Below are positions 6,669-15,762 of a stretch of DNA of 16,500 nt, piece by piece. The notes below the pieces were generated by a model. The model had not been told where the DNA came from. It made no database searches and saw only the letters and a list, made by a program, of their open reading frames with translations. Location of the stretch: assembly GCA_009926195.1 (NCBI GenBank), contig RFPK01000017.1:1-16500 (forward strand), written 5' to 3'. The translations under genes and the position numbers were made by a program. Position 1 is the first letter of the stretch, and each line of letters opens with the position of its first letter. Origin of the DNA: Synechococcaceae bacterium WB4_1_0192 (lineage in GTDB: Bacteria; Cyanobacteriota; Cyanobacteriia; PCC-6307; Cyanobiaceae).

Positions 6669-6833
6669 GTGACAGAGGGAGCGGTCGTACGGGAAGAGGC
6701 TGAGCGCTGGGCGCCACTTAGCTCTCCCGGTGCGTCGCCGGCGTCTGTCCTGGCCATCCGCTGTACGGTGATCTGTGATCCGGATGTGCTGCTTCTGGAG
6801 CAGGGCCACCGCTACTGGGCTGCAGAGGGATAA
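6669..6833 (+). CDS. Small ORF (54 aa) translationally coupled to the helicase gene
   Basis: A GTG at 6669 opens a 54-codon frame ending in TAA at 6831-6833, and that TAA shares its last A with the helicase ATG (TAATG). GGAG at 6658-6661 stands 7 nt before the GTG, an ideal ribosome-binding site. The peptide begins VTEGAVVREEAERW and ends LLLEQGHRYWAAEG, with a valine/leucine-rich middle (SVLAIRCTVICDPDVLLLEQ). It has no signal peptide, membrane segment or motif I recognise. A leader peptide, a small operon subunit or the tail of an older gene are all possible. Real translation is supported by the ribosome-binding site and stop/start overlap, not by homology. Confidence 0.5.
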   Translation: MTEGAVVREEAERWAPLSSPGASPASVLAIRCTVICDPDVLLLEQGHRYWAAEG

Positions 6834-9800
6834 TGGACGTCTTCTCCTTTCGCGACCGAGTCGTCGAGGACTACGGGCAGTTCAGCCGCAGCTTCACCCA
6901 GATCAAGGCGCCGGATCTGCAGGCGTTCGTGGATGGGAGCTACGGCAAGGGTGAGTACTGGCCCTCGCCGCTGATCCAGCTCAACCCTAGCTTCGTAAGC
7001 GGCGGGGCCATCGGCGAGCTGGTCGAGGCGGGGCTGCTGCACCCCGAGTGCAGCCGGATCTTCCGCTGGGGCAAGGACAGCGGCCCGGGGCAGGAGCTGC
7101 AGCTGCACCGTCACCAGCGTGAGGCGATCGAGATTGCGCGCCAAGGCGGCAGCTTTGTCGTCACCTCAGGCACAGGTTCCGGTAAGTCGCTCGGTTACAT
7201 CATCCCGATCGTCAATCGGGTGCTGGAAGCTCGCGAGGCGGGGGATCAGCAGAAACGCATTCGGGCGATTGTCATCTACCCGATGAATGCGCTGTGTAAC
7301 AGCCAGCTGGAGGAGTTGCAGAAGTATCTGGGCCTTGGTTATCCCGATGGCCCCAGAGTCACCTTTGCGCGCTACACGGGCCAGGAAAGCGATGAGGAAC
7401 GGGAAAAGATCAAGAACGATCCTCCCGACATCCTGCTCACGAACTACGTGATGCTCGAGTACATCCTCACCCGTCAGGATCCCCTCGATCAGAAGGTGAT
7501 CAGCGACGCCAAGGGCCTGGAATTCCTGGTGCTCGATGAACTGCACACCTACCGGGGTCGCCAGGGTGCTGATGTTGCGCTGTTGGTGCGGCGGGTGCGC
7601 CAACGGCTCAACGCCGATCTGCTCTGCATTGGCACCTCGGCCACGATGGCCTCGGAAGGCACCGCCAAGGAACGCAACGCCACCGTGGCGGAAGTTGCCA
7701 GCAAGCTGTTTGGCACGGCGATCCCAAGCGAGCACATCGTCACCGAGACACTGCAGCGCTGCACAGACGGCGATCGTCCAAGCGCTGACGAGCTGAAGCG
7801 CGCATTGCAGGCCGGCTATTCCCCAGCCGCAACGCAGAACTGGACGGCCACCGATCTACGCGAACACCCGCTGGCCCGATGGGTTGAGCTGGAGCTGGGC
7901 CTGGAGAGAGAAGACGGCCTTGCGAATGGCAAATGGGTGCGCTGCAAGCCGCACACCTTGCAGCAGGCCAGCAAGACCTTGGCCGAGCAGACCGGGCTCG
8001 ACGATGAGCAGATCCTTGGCACCTTGCGGGAATTCCTGCTGGCCGCCTACCGGGTGGAAGTGGGCCCGAACCGCCGTTTCTTCGCCTTTCGCCTGCACCA
8101 GTTCGTCTCGGCCGGCGGTGATGTGCATGCCACCCTCCAGGCCCCTGGTCAGCGTTATCTGTCGCTAAAGGCGCAGAAGTATCAACCCAATGCGGGCAGG
8201 CAGTCGCTCTTGTATCCGGTGGTGTTCTGCCGCAGCTGTGGGCAGGAGTTTCACCCCGTCTGGGCGCATCTGAACAACCGGATCCCGGTTCAGGTGGATC
8301 CTCGCGAGTTCTCGGATGAATCCAGCCTGCGCGAGCGGGACGTGGTGAATGGCTACTTCATGCCGGATGCCGGCGGCGACTACAGCGTCGACGACCTGGA
8401 GAAGGCCAACTTCCCCGACGGCTGGCTGGAGCCTGACCGCAACGATGAGCTGGTGCTCAAGCGCACCTATCGGGAGTTTGCGCCGGTGCCCTGCCGCTTC
8501 CGCTCCGACGGCGGGGCCAGCAGTGATGGTCTGCCGGGTTGGTTCCTGAAGGGGAGCTTTCGGTTCTGCCCATCCTGCGGGGTGGAGCACGGGGTGCGCA
8601 GCAGCGAGTTCCGAAAGCTCTGCGGGCTGAATTCCGAGGGCCGCAGCTCCGCCACCACCACCTTGAGCCTGGCGGTGCTGCGTCAGCTGCTCAGCTTCCC
8701 GGACGACGAAATCCCCGACACCGCCCGCAAGCTGCTGGCGTTCAGCGACAACCGCCAGGACGCCTCGTTGCAGGCCGGGCACTTCAACGACTTCGTGCGG
8801 GTGTTGCAGCTGCGGGCGGGATTGGTGGCAGCCCTCAATGCCCAGGGCGACAATGAGCTGAGCCTGGAGACGTTGGCCCAGGAAACAGAGAAGGCCCTGC
8901 GTCTAGAGGCGGAGGACTTCATCGCCATCCCGAACGTCAAACCCAACGTCGAGCAGAGCAACCGCCGAGCCCTGCGTGGGGTGTTGGAGTATCGGCTGAT
9001 CGTTGACCTGCGCCGCGGCTGGCGACTCACCAATCCGAACCTCGAGCAGTTGCGGCTGCTGGAGGTGGATTACGCAGAGCTGGTGAACTGTGCAGAAGAC
9101 CAGGCGGACTGGGGCCAGCGCCATCCGCTGCTCGCCCAGGCCAGCAGCGAGGAACGGTTCCTGATCTGCCATCGGTTGCTGGAGGAGCTCCGGGAACGGT
9201 TGGCGATCGACTGCGATGCCCTTGTGCAGGAAGAGTTCGAACGGCGCAAGCGAGCGGCCGCCGATCTGGAGGAGGTGTGGAGCATCGGCAGCGACGAGAA
9301 ACCTGAGTTGGCACGCAGCGTGGTGACCAGCCCTGTGCCTCAGGAGCTGAAAAACCGTGGTGTGGAGGGCCTCTCTCTACGGGGCGAATTTGGCCGCTGG
9401 CTGAAAGCGCGTGAACGCTGGCGCTCGGTGGAAGACCTCTACCGAGGCTTCAAGTGGAAAGACGACCTCTACCAGGAGGTGGTGGGGCACGTCCTGGAGA
9501 TGCTCACGGCTTGGGGCCTGGTGAAACAGGTGGAGGTGCGACTCGGCCGTAAGGCCAGCGAAGTGATGCAGGGCTGGCGGCTTAACAGCACAGCCCTGCG
9601 CTGGACGCTGGTGGATCCCGACGCCGAACCCCAGGACCGCTACGCCAAAAGGCTGATGGAGGCTCGCCAAAGCAGCGGTCGCCGTGGCCCGGTGAACCCC
9701 TACTTCCGCCGCCTCTATGCCGATCTCGCCAATCTGATCGCCACAGAAGGGCGACCCTTCCTGCAAACGCTGTTTGCCCGGGAGCACACCGCCCAGGTGG

Positions 9801-12280
9801 ATGCAAGCGAGCGGGAGCGGCGGGAAGACGCCTTCCGGAGCGCGGCGCTGCGGCTGATGTACTGCTCGCCAACGATGGAGCTGGGCGTGGACATCTCCTC
9901 GCTCAACACCGTCTACATGCGCAATGTGCCGCCCACGCCGGCGAACTATGCGCAGCGCAGCGGCCGTGCCGGCCGTAGCGGCCAGCCCGCGCTGGTGCTC
10001 AGTTACTGCGGGGCTACATCCCCACACGATCAGTATTTCTTCGCCGATCCGGTGCGGATGGTGGCGGGTGCGGTGAGCGCGCCAACGCTGGAGCTGGCGA
10101 ACGAGGAGTTGCTCAAGGCCCACTTCCGGGCGCTGTGGCTGGCGGCTACGCGTCAACGCCTGCCCGGGAAGGTGAAGGAACTGGTGGACGTGAGCGCGCC
10201 TGGACGTCCCGTCCAAGCCGAATTGATGGAGGCCCTTTCCAAAGATGAGGCCTACCGCGCGGCCCAGGCGGATTGCCAGGCCATCGTCGACGACCTGATC
10301 GATAAGCAGTGGCTGGGAGCCACACCACCGCCCTGGCTGACGGGTAGCTGGCTGGAATCCATCACCCACGGCGCTGCGCTCGATTTCGATGCTGCGCTGA
10401 GCCGCTGGCGTGAGCTGTTGGAAGCGGTTGACAGCCAGATCAAGCAAGCCTCAACAGACCTGGGTAATCACGCCCTGAGCGAACGGGAGCGCCTGGCTGC
10501 TGATACGCGCCTGCGAGCGGCACGGATGCAACAGCAACTGCTGCTCGCCGATAAACCCGGCAGCCGCAACAACAACAACGACTTCAGCACCTACCGCTAC
10601 CTGGCCAGCCAGGGCTTCATGCCCGGCTACAACTTCCCGCGGCTACCGCTGATGGCCTACATCCCCGGCACCCGCGAGCAGGTAGGAGGTGGCACCTACA
10701 TCACCCGTCCACGCTTTGTGGGCATCAGCGAATTCGGCCCCCACTCGCTGATCTATCACGAGGGCAACACCTACAAGGTGAAGGGTGCACTGCTTGGCCT
10801 GCAAGACAACGCTGTTGCTGCCGGTACAGCGTCCTTGGCTACGCAGGACGCGCTGGTCTGCGGCGCCTGCGGCCATGCCCACCTCGGAGCTGCCGCTGAA
10901 TCGGAGCTGTGCTGCCACTGCGGCACCCCGCTCAAACTCCACCCTGAGGGCAAAGCGGTCAAGATCCCCAGGCTTTATCAAATCGAGCAGGTCACCACCA
11001 AGCGGGCCGATCGGATCACTTCAGACGATGAGGAGCGCCAGCGGCTGGGCTATGAGCTGATCACCACCTACGAATTCCCCAAGGACAACGGGGCGGTGAA
11101 GGTTGCCAAGGCCCAGGTGAGCTGCGATGGCCAGCCCCTGCTGGAGATCAGCTATGCCCCGGCCACCCAGATCAGCCGCGTCAACCTGGGCTGGCGCCGG
11201 CGGGAAAACAAGAACGACATGGGCTTCCCGATCCACCCGACCAACGGCCAGTGGGGAGGGGAGAAGGATCTGCGCGGCGACGCGGCTGATGACGACGGCC
11301 CTGAAGTGGGTTTCGTGAAGATCACGCCCTATGTGCAGGATCGTAAGAACGCTCTGCTGGTGCGCTTTCTGGGCGAGTGGCAGCCCCAGCAACTGGTAAG
11401 CATCAAGAGCGCGTTCAAGCGCGGGATTGAGGTCGCCTTCCAGCTCGATGGCAGTGAGATCGCCGCTGAGCTGATGCCGAATGAGGAATCCGCCACAGCC
11501 CTGCTGCTCTATGAATCGGCCGAAGGCGGTGCGGGCGCTCTGAGCAGGCTGGTGGAGAGCGCCTCGGCATTGCAGGCCGTCGCCAAAACAGCGTTGGAGA
11601 TCTGTCACTGGCGCTGGGATGGGGAGGTGCCGGCGCTGGAAGCTCAGCTGATCAATGCCGATCCGGAATGCGAAGCCGGCTGCTATCGCTGCTTGCTCGG
11701 CTACCACAACCAGCGTGATCACGATCTGATTGATCGCCAGCTGCCCGAGCTCAAGCAGTTGCTGCTCGACCTGGCGCGGTGCGAGCTGGTGGGTCAGGGC
11801 GGCGTCGATGGCCGCAGCGCCATGTTGGAGCGCCTGAAGAGCCTGGCTGGAAGCGGGCTCGAGAAGCTGTGGCTCGACACCCTCTACAACCACGGACACC
11901 ACCTTCCGGACAACGCCCAGCAGGAGGTGCCCGGCCATTACGTCACACCCGATTTCACCTACAAGCAGGCCTGCGCTGTGGTGTTCATCGATGGCCCTCA
12001 TCACGAGCAGGCGCTGCAGCAACGGCTGGATCAGCAGAAGCGCCAGGCCTTGAGCGATGCGGGCATCACCGTGGTGGTGTTCACGCAAGACACCACCAGC
12101 TGGCCAGCAGTGTTGAGCGAGTACAGCTGGCTGTTTGGGGAAGGACGCCAGGGGCCTAGTGGTGGCGGTGGCGGATCGAGGCCCTCGACTCCGTCAACCC
12201 CAACGCCATCGGGAAGTCTGGGTGACGCCCTTGATGCGGTGTTCCAACAACACGGTGACCTTCTCGGAGGTGCGCAATGA
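6833..12280 (+). CDS. Giant DEAD/DEAH helicase with DUF1998/MZB domain and C-terminal PD-(D/E)XK-like nuclease (DruE/DrmAB-like)
   Basis: This 1815-residue superfamily 2 helicase belongs to the Lhr/MrfA-like group. In order: an N-terminal DVFSFRDRVVEDY segment; RecA1 with motif I TSGTGSGKS (111-119, K118), motif II DELH (235-238) and SAT (269-271); a spacer with two CxxC pairs (C466/C469, C579/C582); RecA2 starting at FSDNRQDAS (637), interrupted by about 330 residues, resuming at ELGVDI (1016) and motif VI QRSGRAGRSG (1041-1050); a third CxxC pair (1343/1346 with 1360/1363); a DUF1998/MZB domain with C1591, C1613, C1617 and C1620; and a Vsr/DUF559-like nuclease segment with E1677, D1707 in TPDF, and FIDGPHHE (1718-1725). 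The last 45 residues are Gly/Ser/Pro/Thr-rich. It likely translocates on and cuts foreign DNA. Size and domains match Druantia DruE; it also resembles DISARM DrmA and DrmB fused. The stop overlaps the next start (ATGA). Confidence 0.85.
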   Translation: MDVFSFRDRVVEDYGQFSRSFTQIKAPDLQAFVDGSYGKGEYWPSPLIQLNPSFVSGGAIGELVEAGLLHPECSRIFRWGKDSGPGQELQLHRHQREAIEIARQGGSFVVTSGTGSGKSLGYIIPIVNRVLEAREAGDQQKRIRAIVIYPMNALCNSQLEELQKYLGLGYPDGPRVTFARYTGQESDEEREKIKNDPPDILLTNYVMLEYILTRQDPLDQKVISDAKGLEFLVLDELHTYRGRQGADVALLVRRVRQRLNADLLCIGTSATMASEGTAKERNATVAEVASKLFGTAIPSEHIVTETLQRCTDGDRPSADELKRALQAGYSPAATQNWTATDLREHPLARWVELELGLEREDGLANGKWVRCKPHTLQQASKTLAEQTGLDDEQILGTLREFLLAAYRVEVGPNRRFFAFRLHQFVSAGGDVHATLQAPGQRYLSLKAQKYQPNAGRQSLLYPVVFCRSCGQEFHPVWAHLNNRIPVQVDPREFSDESSLRERDVVNGYFMPDAGGDYSVDDLEKANFPDGWLEPDRNDELVLKRTYREFAPVPCRFRSDGGASSDGLPGWFLKGSFRFCPSCGVEHGVRSSEFRKLCGLNSEGRSSATTTLSLAVLRQLLSFPDDEIPDTARKLLAFSDNRQDASLQAGHFNDFVRVLQLRAGLVAALNAQGDNELSLETLAQETEKALRLEAEDFIAIPNVKPNVEQSNRRALRGVLEYRLIVDLRRGWRLTNPNLEQLRLLEVDYAELVNCAEDQADWGQRHPLLAQASSEERFLICHRLLEELRERLAIDCDALVQEEFERRKRAAADLEEVWSIGSDEKPELARSVVTSPVPQELKNRGVEGLSLRGEFGRWLKARERWRSVEDLYRGFKWKDDLYQEVVGHVLEMLTAWGLVKQVEVRLGRKASEVMQGWRLNSTALRWTLVDPDAEPQDRYAKRLMEARQSSGRRGPVNPYFRRLYADLANLIATEGRPFLQTLFAREHTAQVDASERERREDAFRSAALRLMYCSPTMELGVDISSLNTVYMRNVPPTPANYAQRSGRAGRSGQPALVLSYCGATSPHDQYFFADPVRMVAGAVSAPTLELANEELLKAHFRALWLAATRQRLPGKVKELVDVSAPGRPVQAELMEALSKDEAYRAAQADCQAIVDDLIDKQWLGATPPPWLTGSWLESITHGAALDFDAALSRWRELLEAVDSQIKQASTDLGNHALSERERLAADTRLRAARMQQQLLLADKPGSRNNNNDFSTYRYLASQGFMPGYNFPRLPLMAYIPGTREQVGGGTYITRPRFVGISEFGPHSLIYHEGNTYKVKGALLGLQDNAVAAGTASLATQDALVCGACGHAHLGAAAESELCCHCGTPLKLHPEGKAVKIPRLYQIEQVTTKRADRITSDDEERQRLGYELITTYEFPKDNGAVKVAKAQVSCDGQPLLEISYAPATQISRVNLGWRRRENKNDMGFPIHPTNGQWGGEKDLRGDAADDDGPEVGFVKITPYVQDRKNALLVRFLGEWQPQQLVSIKSAFKRGIEVAFQLDGSEIAAELMPNEESATALLLYESAEGGAGALSRLVESASALQAVAKTALEICHWRWDGEVPALEAQLINADPECEAGCYRCLLGYHNQRDHDLIDRQLPELKQLLLDLARCELVGQGGVDGRSAMLERLKSLAGSGLEKLWLDTLYNHGHHLPDNAQQEVPGHYVTPDFTYKQACAVVFIDGPHHEQALQQRLDQQKRQALSDAGITVVVFTQDTTSWPAVLSEYSWLFGEGRQGPSGGGGGSRPSTPSTPTPSGSLGDALDAVFQQHGDLLGGAQ
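12266..12271 (+). promoter_or_regulatory. Consensus Shine-Dalgarno for the SNF2 helicase
   Basis: GGAGGT lies inside the end of the upstream helicase gene, 5 nt before the ATG at 12277. With the ATGA overlap it fixes that start and indicates translational coupling, so the two helicases are probably made in fixed proportion. Confidence 0.8.
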
Positions 12281-15240
12281 CCATCACCCAGGCCTCCGTC
12301 GGCGACATCCCCAGCCCCGGCTCGATCGTGAAGGTGCGTGGGCGCGAGTGGATCGCTCTGCCCCAGAACCAGAGCGAGAAGCAGGAGCAGGTGCTCAAGC
12401 TGCGCCCGCTCGGGGGCGGCGACCAAAGCATCGCCACCCTGTACTGGCCGTTGGAGGGAGCGGCAGTAAAGCCGGCCAGTTTTGAGCCGCCCGATCCCTC
12501 GCAGAGCGGTTCCCAGAGCTCGGCCTTGCTGCTGCGCGATGCCCTCCTGCTCAAGCTGCGCGCGGGAGCTGGCCCGTTCCGCAGCCTGGGCAATGTGGCC
12601 CTGGAGCCACGGCCCTATCAGCTGGTGCCGCTGCTGATGGCGCTGAAGCAGCCCGTGACCCGGGTGTTGATCGCTGATGAGGTGGGCCTGGGCAAGACCG
12701 TGGAGGCGCTGCTGATCGCCCGGGAACTGCTGGATCGGGGTGAAATCCGCAAGGTCACCGTGATCTGCCCGCCGCACCTCTGTGAGAAGTGGCGGGCCGA
12801 CATGCAGGGCCAGTTCAACCTGGCGGCCGAGGTGGTACGGCCCGGCACGGCACAGAAGTTGGAGCGCGGGCTGCCGGCAGGTAAGTCGATCTTCGACGTG
12901 ATCCCCTTCACGGTGGTGAGCCTCGATTGGATCAAGAGCGATCGCAATCGCGAGGGCTTCCTGCGCAGCTGCGGCGAGTTCGTGATCGTGGATGAGGCCC
13001 ACACCTGCGCGGCCCGCAAGGGTGGCGGCCGCCAGCAGCGCTATGAGCTGCTGAGGGGTCTGTCGCAGAAGCCGGAGCGCCACCTGGTGCTGCTCACCGC
13101 CACACCGCACAGCGGCGATAAGGAGGCGTTCGACAACCTGCTCGGGCTGCTTGATCCGAAGTTCGAAGGCCTCAGCGAGATGCCCGAGGGCCAGCGCCGC
13201 AAGGAGCTGCGCGATGAGCTGGGCAACTACTTCGTGCAGCGCCGCCGGCTTGATCTCAAGGAGGAGTGGGGCACCGAGGGGGCCGACTTCCCCGATCGTG
13301 AAACCCGCGAGGCCACCTACACCCTCAGCGGCGACTGGGGGCGTCTGTTCGATGACGTGCTGGCCTATGCCCGTGAACTCGTGGAGCGCAGCGTTGGCGA
13401 GAGCAAGCTGCGCCAGCGGATGAGCTGGTGGGCGGCTCTGGCGTTGCTGCGCTGCGTCAGCAGCAGCCCCGCCGCCGCCTCGGCCTCCTTGCGCACCAAG
13501 CTGTTCAACCTCCAGAACGGCGCTGATCCGGCCTCAGCCCCCAACGAAGACGAGCTGGCTGATGACCTCGAAGCGATGGCCACGCTCGCCGTTCTCGATG
13601 GCGCGGAAGAAGAGTTCAGCGCAGAGGAAGCCGCACCAGGGGGTGATCTGGCGGATTCTGCTGACGCCGAGCTCCTGAGGGATCTGATCGAGCGCTCGGA
13701 TCGCCTGCGCGGCAAGGCCCACGATCCCAAGCTGAAGCAGTTGCTCAAAGAGCTCAAGGCGCTGCTGGCGGAGGGCTTCCGGCCGGTGATCTTCTGCCGT
13801 TTCCGGCCCACCGCCCACTACCTGGCGGAGCAATTGGAGGAGGCACTACCCAAGCGCGCCCATGTCGTGATGGCCGTCACCGGTGATCTGCCACCGGAGG
13901 AGCGGGTGGAGCGCATTCGCGAGCTGCAGAACGAACTGGTCAACGGCAAGGTGCCGGTCCTGGTGGCCACTGATTGCCTCTCGGAAGGCATCGACCTGCA
14001 GCACACCTTTGACGCGGTGGTCCACTACGACCTCTGCTGGAACCCCACCCGCCACGAGCAGAGGGAAGGGCGGGTGGATCGTTTTGGCCAGGCCCGCAGT
14101 GCCGTACGGGCGCTGATGCTGCACGGCGGTGATTCCAATCCGGTGGATGAGCGGGTGCGGACGGTGATTCTCGAGAAGGAGAAGACCATCCGCAAGGAGC
14201 TGGGAGTGAGCGTGCCGATCCCCGGTAACGCCAACACCATCACCCAGGCGGTTCTGGGCGGGATCTTCGGGAAGGCCGTCAAGGCAATTCAGGGACTCCT
14301 CAACCTCGGCCTGCCTGGATTCAGTGGTTCCGGATCAGACCTGGACGCTGCGCTCGATGCCCAGTGGCAGAGCGCCAAGGAGAACGCCAAGGCCACGCGC
14401 ACGATTTTTGCCCAGCGCAGCCTCAAGCCAGAAGAAGCCCTGAGCGAGTGGGAGCGCACCCGTGAATCCCTCGGCAGTGATGCAGCGGTGGAGCGGTTGG
14501 TGGTGAATGCCTGCAGGCGGCTCAACCTGCCGATCGGTCCTGTGGGCGCCGATAGCGGCTGCTGGGAGCTGGATCTCACCCGCCTGGAAGACAACCGCAT
14601 GGCCCTGCGCGAGCGGCTCCGCAACCACGACCTTGGCGGCCAGTTGCGCCTGAGCTTCCGCTCCCCCGCCCGCGATGGCGCTCAGTTGCTCAGCCGCTCC
14701 CACCCCTTGGTGGTGGAGCTGGCCGATTTCGTAGCCGAGCGCGCGCTGAGTGGCTTGGAGCCCGAGCTGGCGGCACGTGCTTCCGCCATCCGCACCAAAG
14801 CGGTGAGCACGCGCACCCAGCTGCTGGTGTTGCGGCTGCGCCACCAGTTGCATCAAGACCGCTGGACGGGCAGCGGTTATGAGGCGCTGCCCGATCTGCT
14901 GGTGGAGGAATGCCTCACCGTGCGGGTGAATGGCGATCAGGTGGAGCCGCTGGAGGGATCGGCGGCGCTGGAGCTGCTGGAGGCACCGCCCAGCGGCAAC
15001 GTGGACCCGGGCCAACGCCAGCAATGGCTGAAGGAAGCGGTTGCAGGGCTGGATCACCTCCAACCGGCCCTCAAGGCCCTGGCCGAGCGCCGAGCCCAAC
15101 TGGCGGAAGACGACCACCGCCGCGTGCGCGAAGCCTCCCTGCGCAGCAGGGAAACCTTGCGCATGCGCTTCAAGTGCGAACCCGCACCGGCCGTGGATGT
15201 GATCGGCCTGTTTGTGCTGCTGCCGGCGCCGCAGCTGTGA
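12277..15240 (+). CDS. SNF2-family helicase/ATPase (DrmD/BrxHII-like)
   Basis: This 987-residue SWI2/SNF2 ATPase probably translocates on duplex DNA. Residues 10-60 form a small N-terminal module (SIVKVRGREWIALP, LKLRPLGG) seen in SNF2 proteins of defence clusters. The ATPase core follows: DEVGLGKT (134-141, K140), DEAH (239-242), TAT (274-276), then after an acidic insert (about 405-460) the second RecA domain with FRPTAHYLAEQL, a TDCLSEGIDLQ segment and motif VI QREGRVDRFGQ (595-605). Residues 620-987 are a helical tail ending in VIGLFVLLP, like DISARM DrmD and BREX BrxHII. It has no nuclease motif, so it probably serves the partner helicase-nuclease or the methyltransferase. The start is fixed by GGAGGT and the ATGA overlap. 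The SNF2 call is secure; assignment to DrmD is an inference. Confidence 0.88.
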   Translation: MTITQASVGDIPSPGSIVKVRGREWIALPQNQSEKQEQVLKLRPLGGGDQSIATLYWPLEGAAVKPASFEPPDPSQSGSQSSALLLRDALLLKLRAGAGPFRSLGNVALEPRPYQLVPLLMALKQPVTRVLIADEVGLGKTVEALLIARELLDRGEIRKVTVICPPHLCEKWRADMQGQFNLAAEVVRPGTAQKLERGLPAGKSIFDVIPFTVVSLDWIKSDRNREGFLRSCGEFVIVDEAHTCAARKGGGRQQRYELLRGLSQKPERHLVLLTATPHSGDKEAFDNLLGLLDPKFEGLSEMPEGQRRKELRDELGNYFVQRRRLDLKEEWGTEGADFPDRETREATYTLSGDWGRLFDDVLAYARELVERSVGESKLRQRMSWWAALALLRCVSSSPAAASASLRTKLFNLQNGADPASAPNEDELADDLEAMATLAVLDGAEEEFSAEEAAPGGDLADSADAELLRDLIERSDRLRGKAHDPKLKQLLKELKALLAEGFRPVIFCRFRPTAHYLAEQLEEALPKRAHVVMAVTGDLPPEERVERIRELQNELVNGKVPVLVATDCLSEGIDLQHTFDAVVHYDLCWNPTRHEQREGRVDRFGQARSAVRALMLHGGDSNPVDERVRTVILEKEKTIRKELGVSVPIPGNANTITQAVLGGIFGKAVKAIQGLLNLGLPGFSGSGSDLDAALDAQWQSAKENAKATRTIFAQRSLKPEEALSEWERTRESLGSDAAVERLVVNACRRLNLPIGPVGADSGCWELDLTRLEDNRMALRERLRNHDLGGQLRLSFRSPARDGAQLLSRSHPLVVELADFVAERALSGLEPELAARASAIRTKAVSTRTQLLVLRLRHQLHQDRWTGSGYEALPDLLVEECLTVRVNGDQVEPLEGSAALELLEAPPSGNVDPGQRQQWLKEAVAGLDHLQPALKALAERRAQLAEDDHRRVREASLRSRETLRMRFKCEPAPAVDVIGLFVLLPAPQL

Positions 15241-15284
15241 TCGTCCACCACTCCTACCCTGGTATGACACCCTCACCGAGCACC

Positions 15285-15512
15285 ATGTCCACCACCATTG
15301 AGCTCGACCCCAACATTGATGCCCGGTTGGAGGAGCTGGCCCGGGCTACCGGCCGTAGCAAGGATTTCTATCTCAACGAGCTGATCCAGCAGGGAATGGA
15401 TGAGCTTGAGGATGCTTACTTGGGTGCCCTGGAAGCCGAGCGGGTACGCCGGGGTGAATCGAGCACCCGTTCCCTCGATGCGGTGATGCAAGACCTTGGG
15501 CTGGACCGTTGA
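15285..15512 (+). CDS. Ribbon-helix-helix antitoxin (RelB/CopG type)
   Basis: This 75-residue protein has the ribbon-helix-helix layout: a short strand (TTIELDPNIDARLEELA), a helix with GRSKDFYLNELIQQGM, then an extended acidic C-terminal helix (LEDAYLGALEAERVRRGE) that would bind the toxin. Such antitoxins neutralise the toxin and repress their own promoter as dimers. The gene begins 44 nt after the SNF2 stop and overlaps the toxin by 17 nt. ATG 15285 is chosen because the ribbon begins right after it; ATG 15264 would add seven residues. A weak -10-like TATGAC (15263-15268) just upstream might give it its own promoter. Confidence 0.8.
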   Translation: MSTTIELDPNIDARLEELARATGRSKDFYLNELIQQGMDELEDAYLGALEAERVRRGESSTRSLDAVMQDLGLDR

Positions 15513-15762
15513 ACTCTCCAGTGGAGCCGAGCGGCAACTGCGCAAGCTCGACCCTGATACCGCCAGGCGGCTGGGCAACTACCTCAGGACGCTTGTGGCT
15601 GAAACCTCCGACCCTCGCGTACGGGGAAAGGCCCTCACGGGGCCGATGACCGGCTTGTGGCGCTACCGGGTTGGCGACTACCGCCTCGTCTGCGAGCTGA
15701 TCGATCAACGGCTGGTGGTGCTGGTGGTTCGCCTCGGCCACCGCAGCCGCATCTACGACTAA
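15496..15762 (+). CDS. relE: RelE/ParE-superfamily toxin
   Basis: This 88-residue toxin has the RelE fold: an N-terminal WTVELSSGAERQLRKLD strand-helix, then LWRYRVGDYRLVCEL and LVVLVVRLGHRSRIYD. Candidate catalytic residues of a ribosome-dependent mRNA interferase are K45, R56/R58, R63, R83 and Y87, placed like those of E. coli RelE (known for the family; alignment by eye). The start is a TTG at 15496: the frame is closed by TGA at 15484-15486 and no ATG or GTG lies between, so the toxin overlaps its antitoxin by 17 nt and is probably made only when the antitoxin is translated. It is intact, with no stop or frameshift. ParE-type gyrase poisoning cannot be fully excluded. Confidence 0.85.
   Translation: MGWTVELSSGAERQLRKLDPDTARRLGNYLRTLVAETSDPRVRGKALTGPMTGLWRYRVGDYRLVCELIDQRLVVLVVRLGHRSRIYD

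Noticed and set aside
12139..12280. Separate gene or frameshift at the Gly/Ser/Pro-rich end of the large helicase
   Set aside because: The frame continues cleanly to the ATGA overlap, so it is best read as a flexible tail of the same protein.
2926..12945. HIP1 palindromes (GCGATCGC) as a repeat family
   Set aside because: I found only two copies (2926-2933 and 12938-12945), close to what base composition alone would give, both inside genes.
6833..15240. Naming the locus plainly as DISARM or Druantia
   Set aside because: No PLD-type DrmC, no separate DrmB and no DruA-D or DruH is visible; the parts fit both systems incompletely and profile searches are needed.
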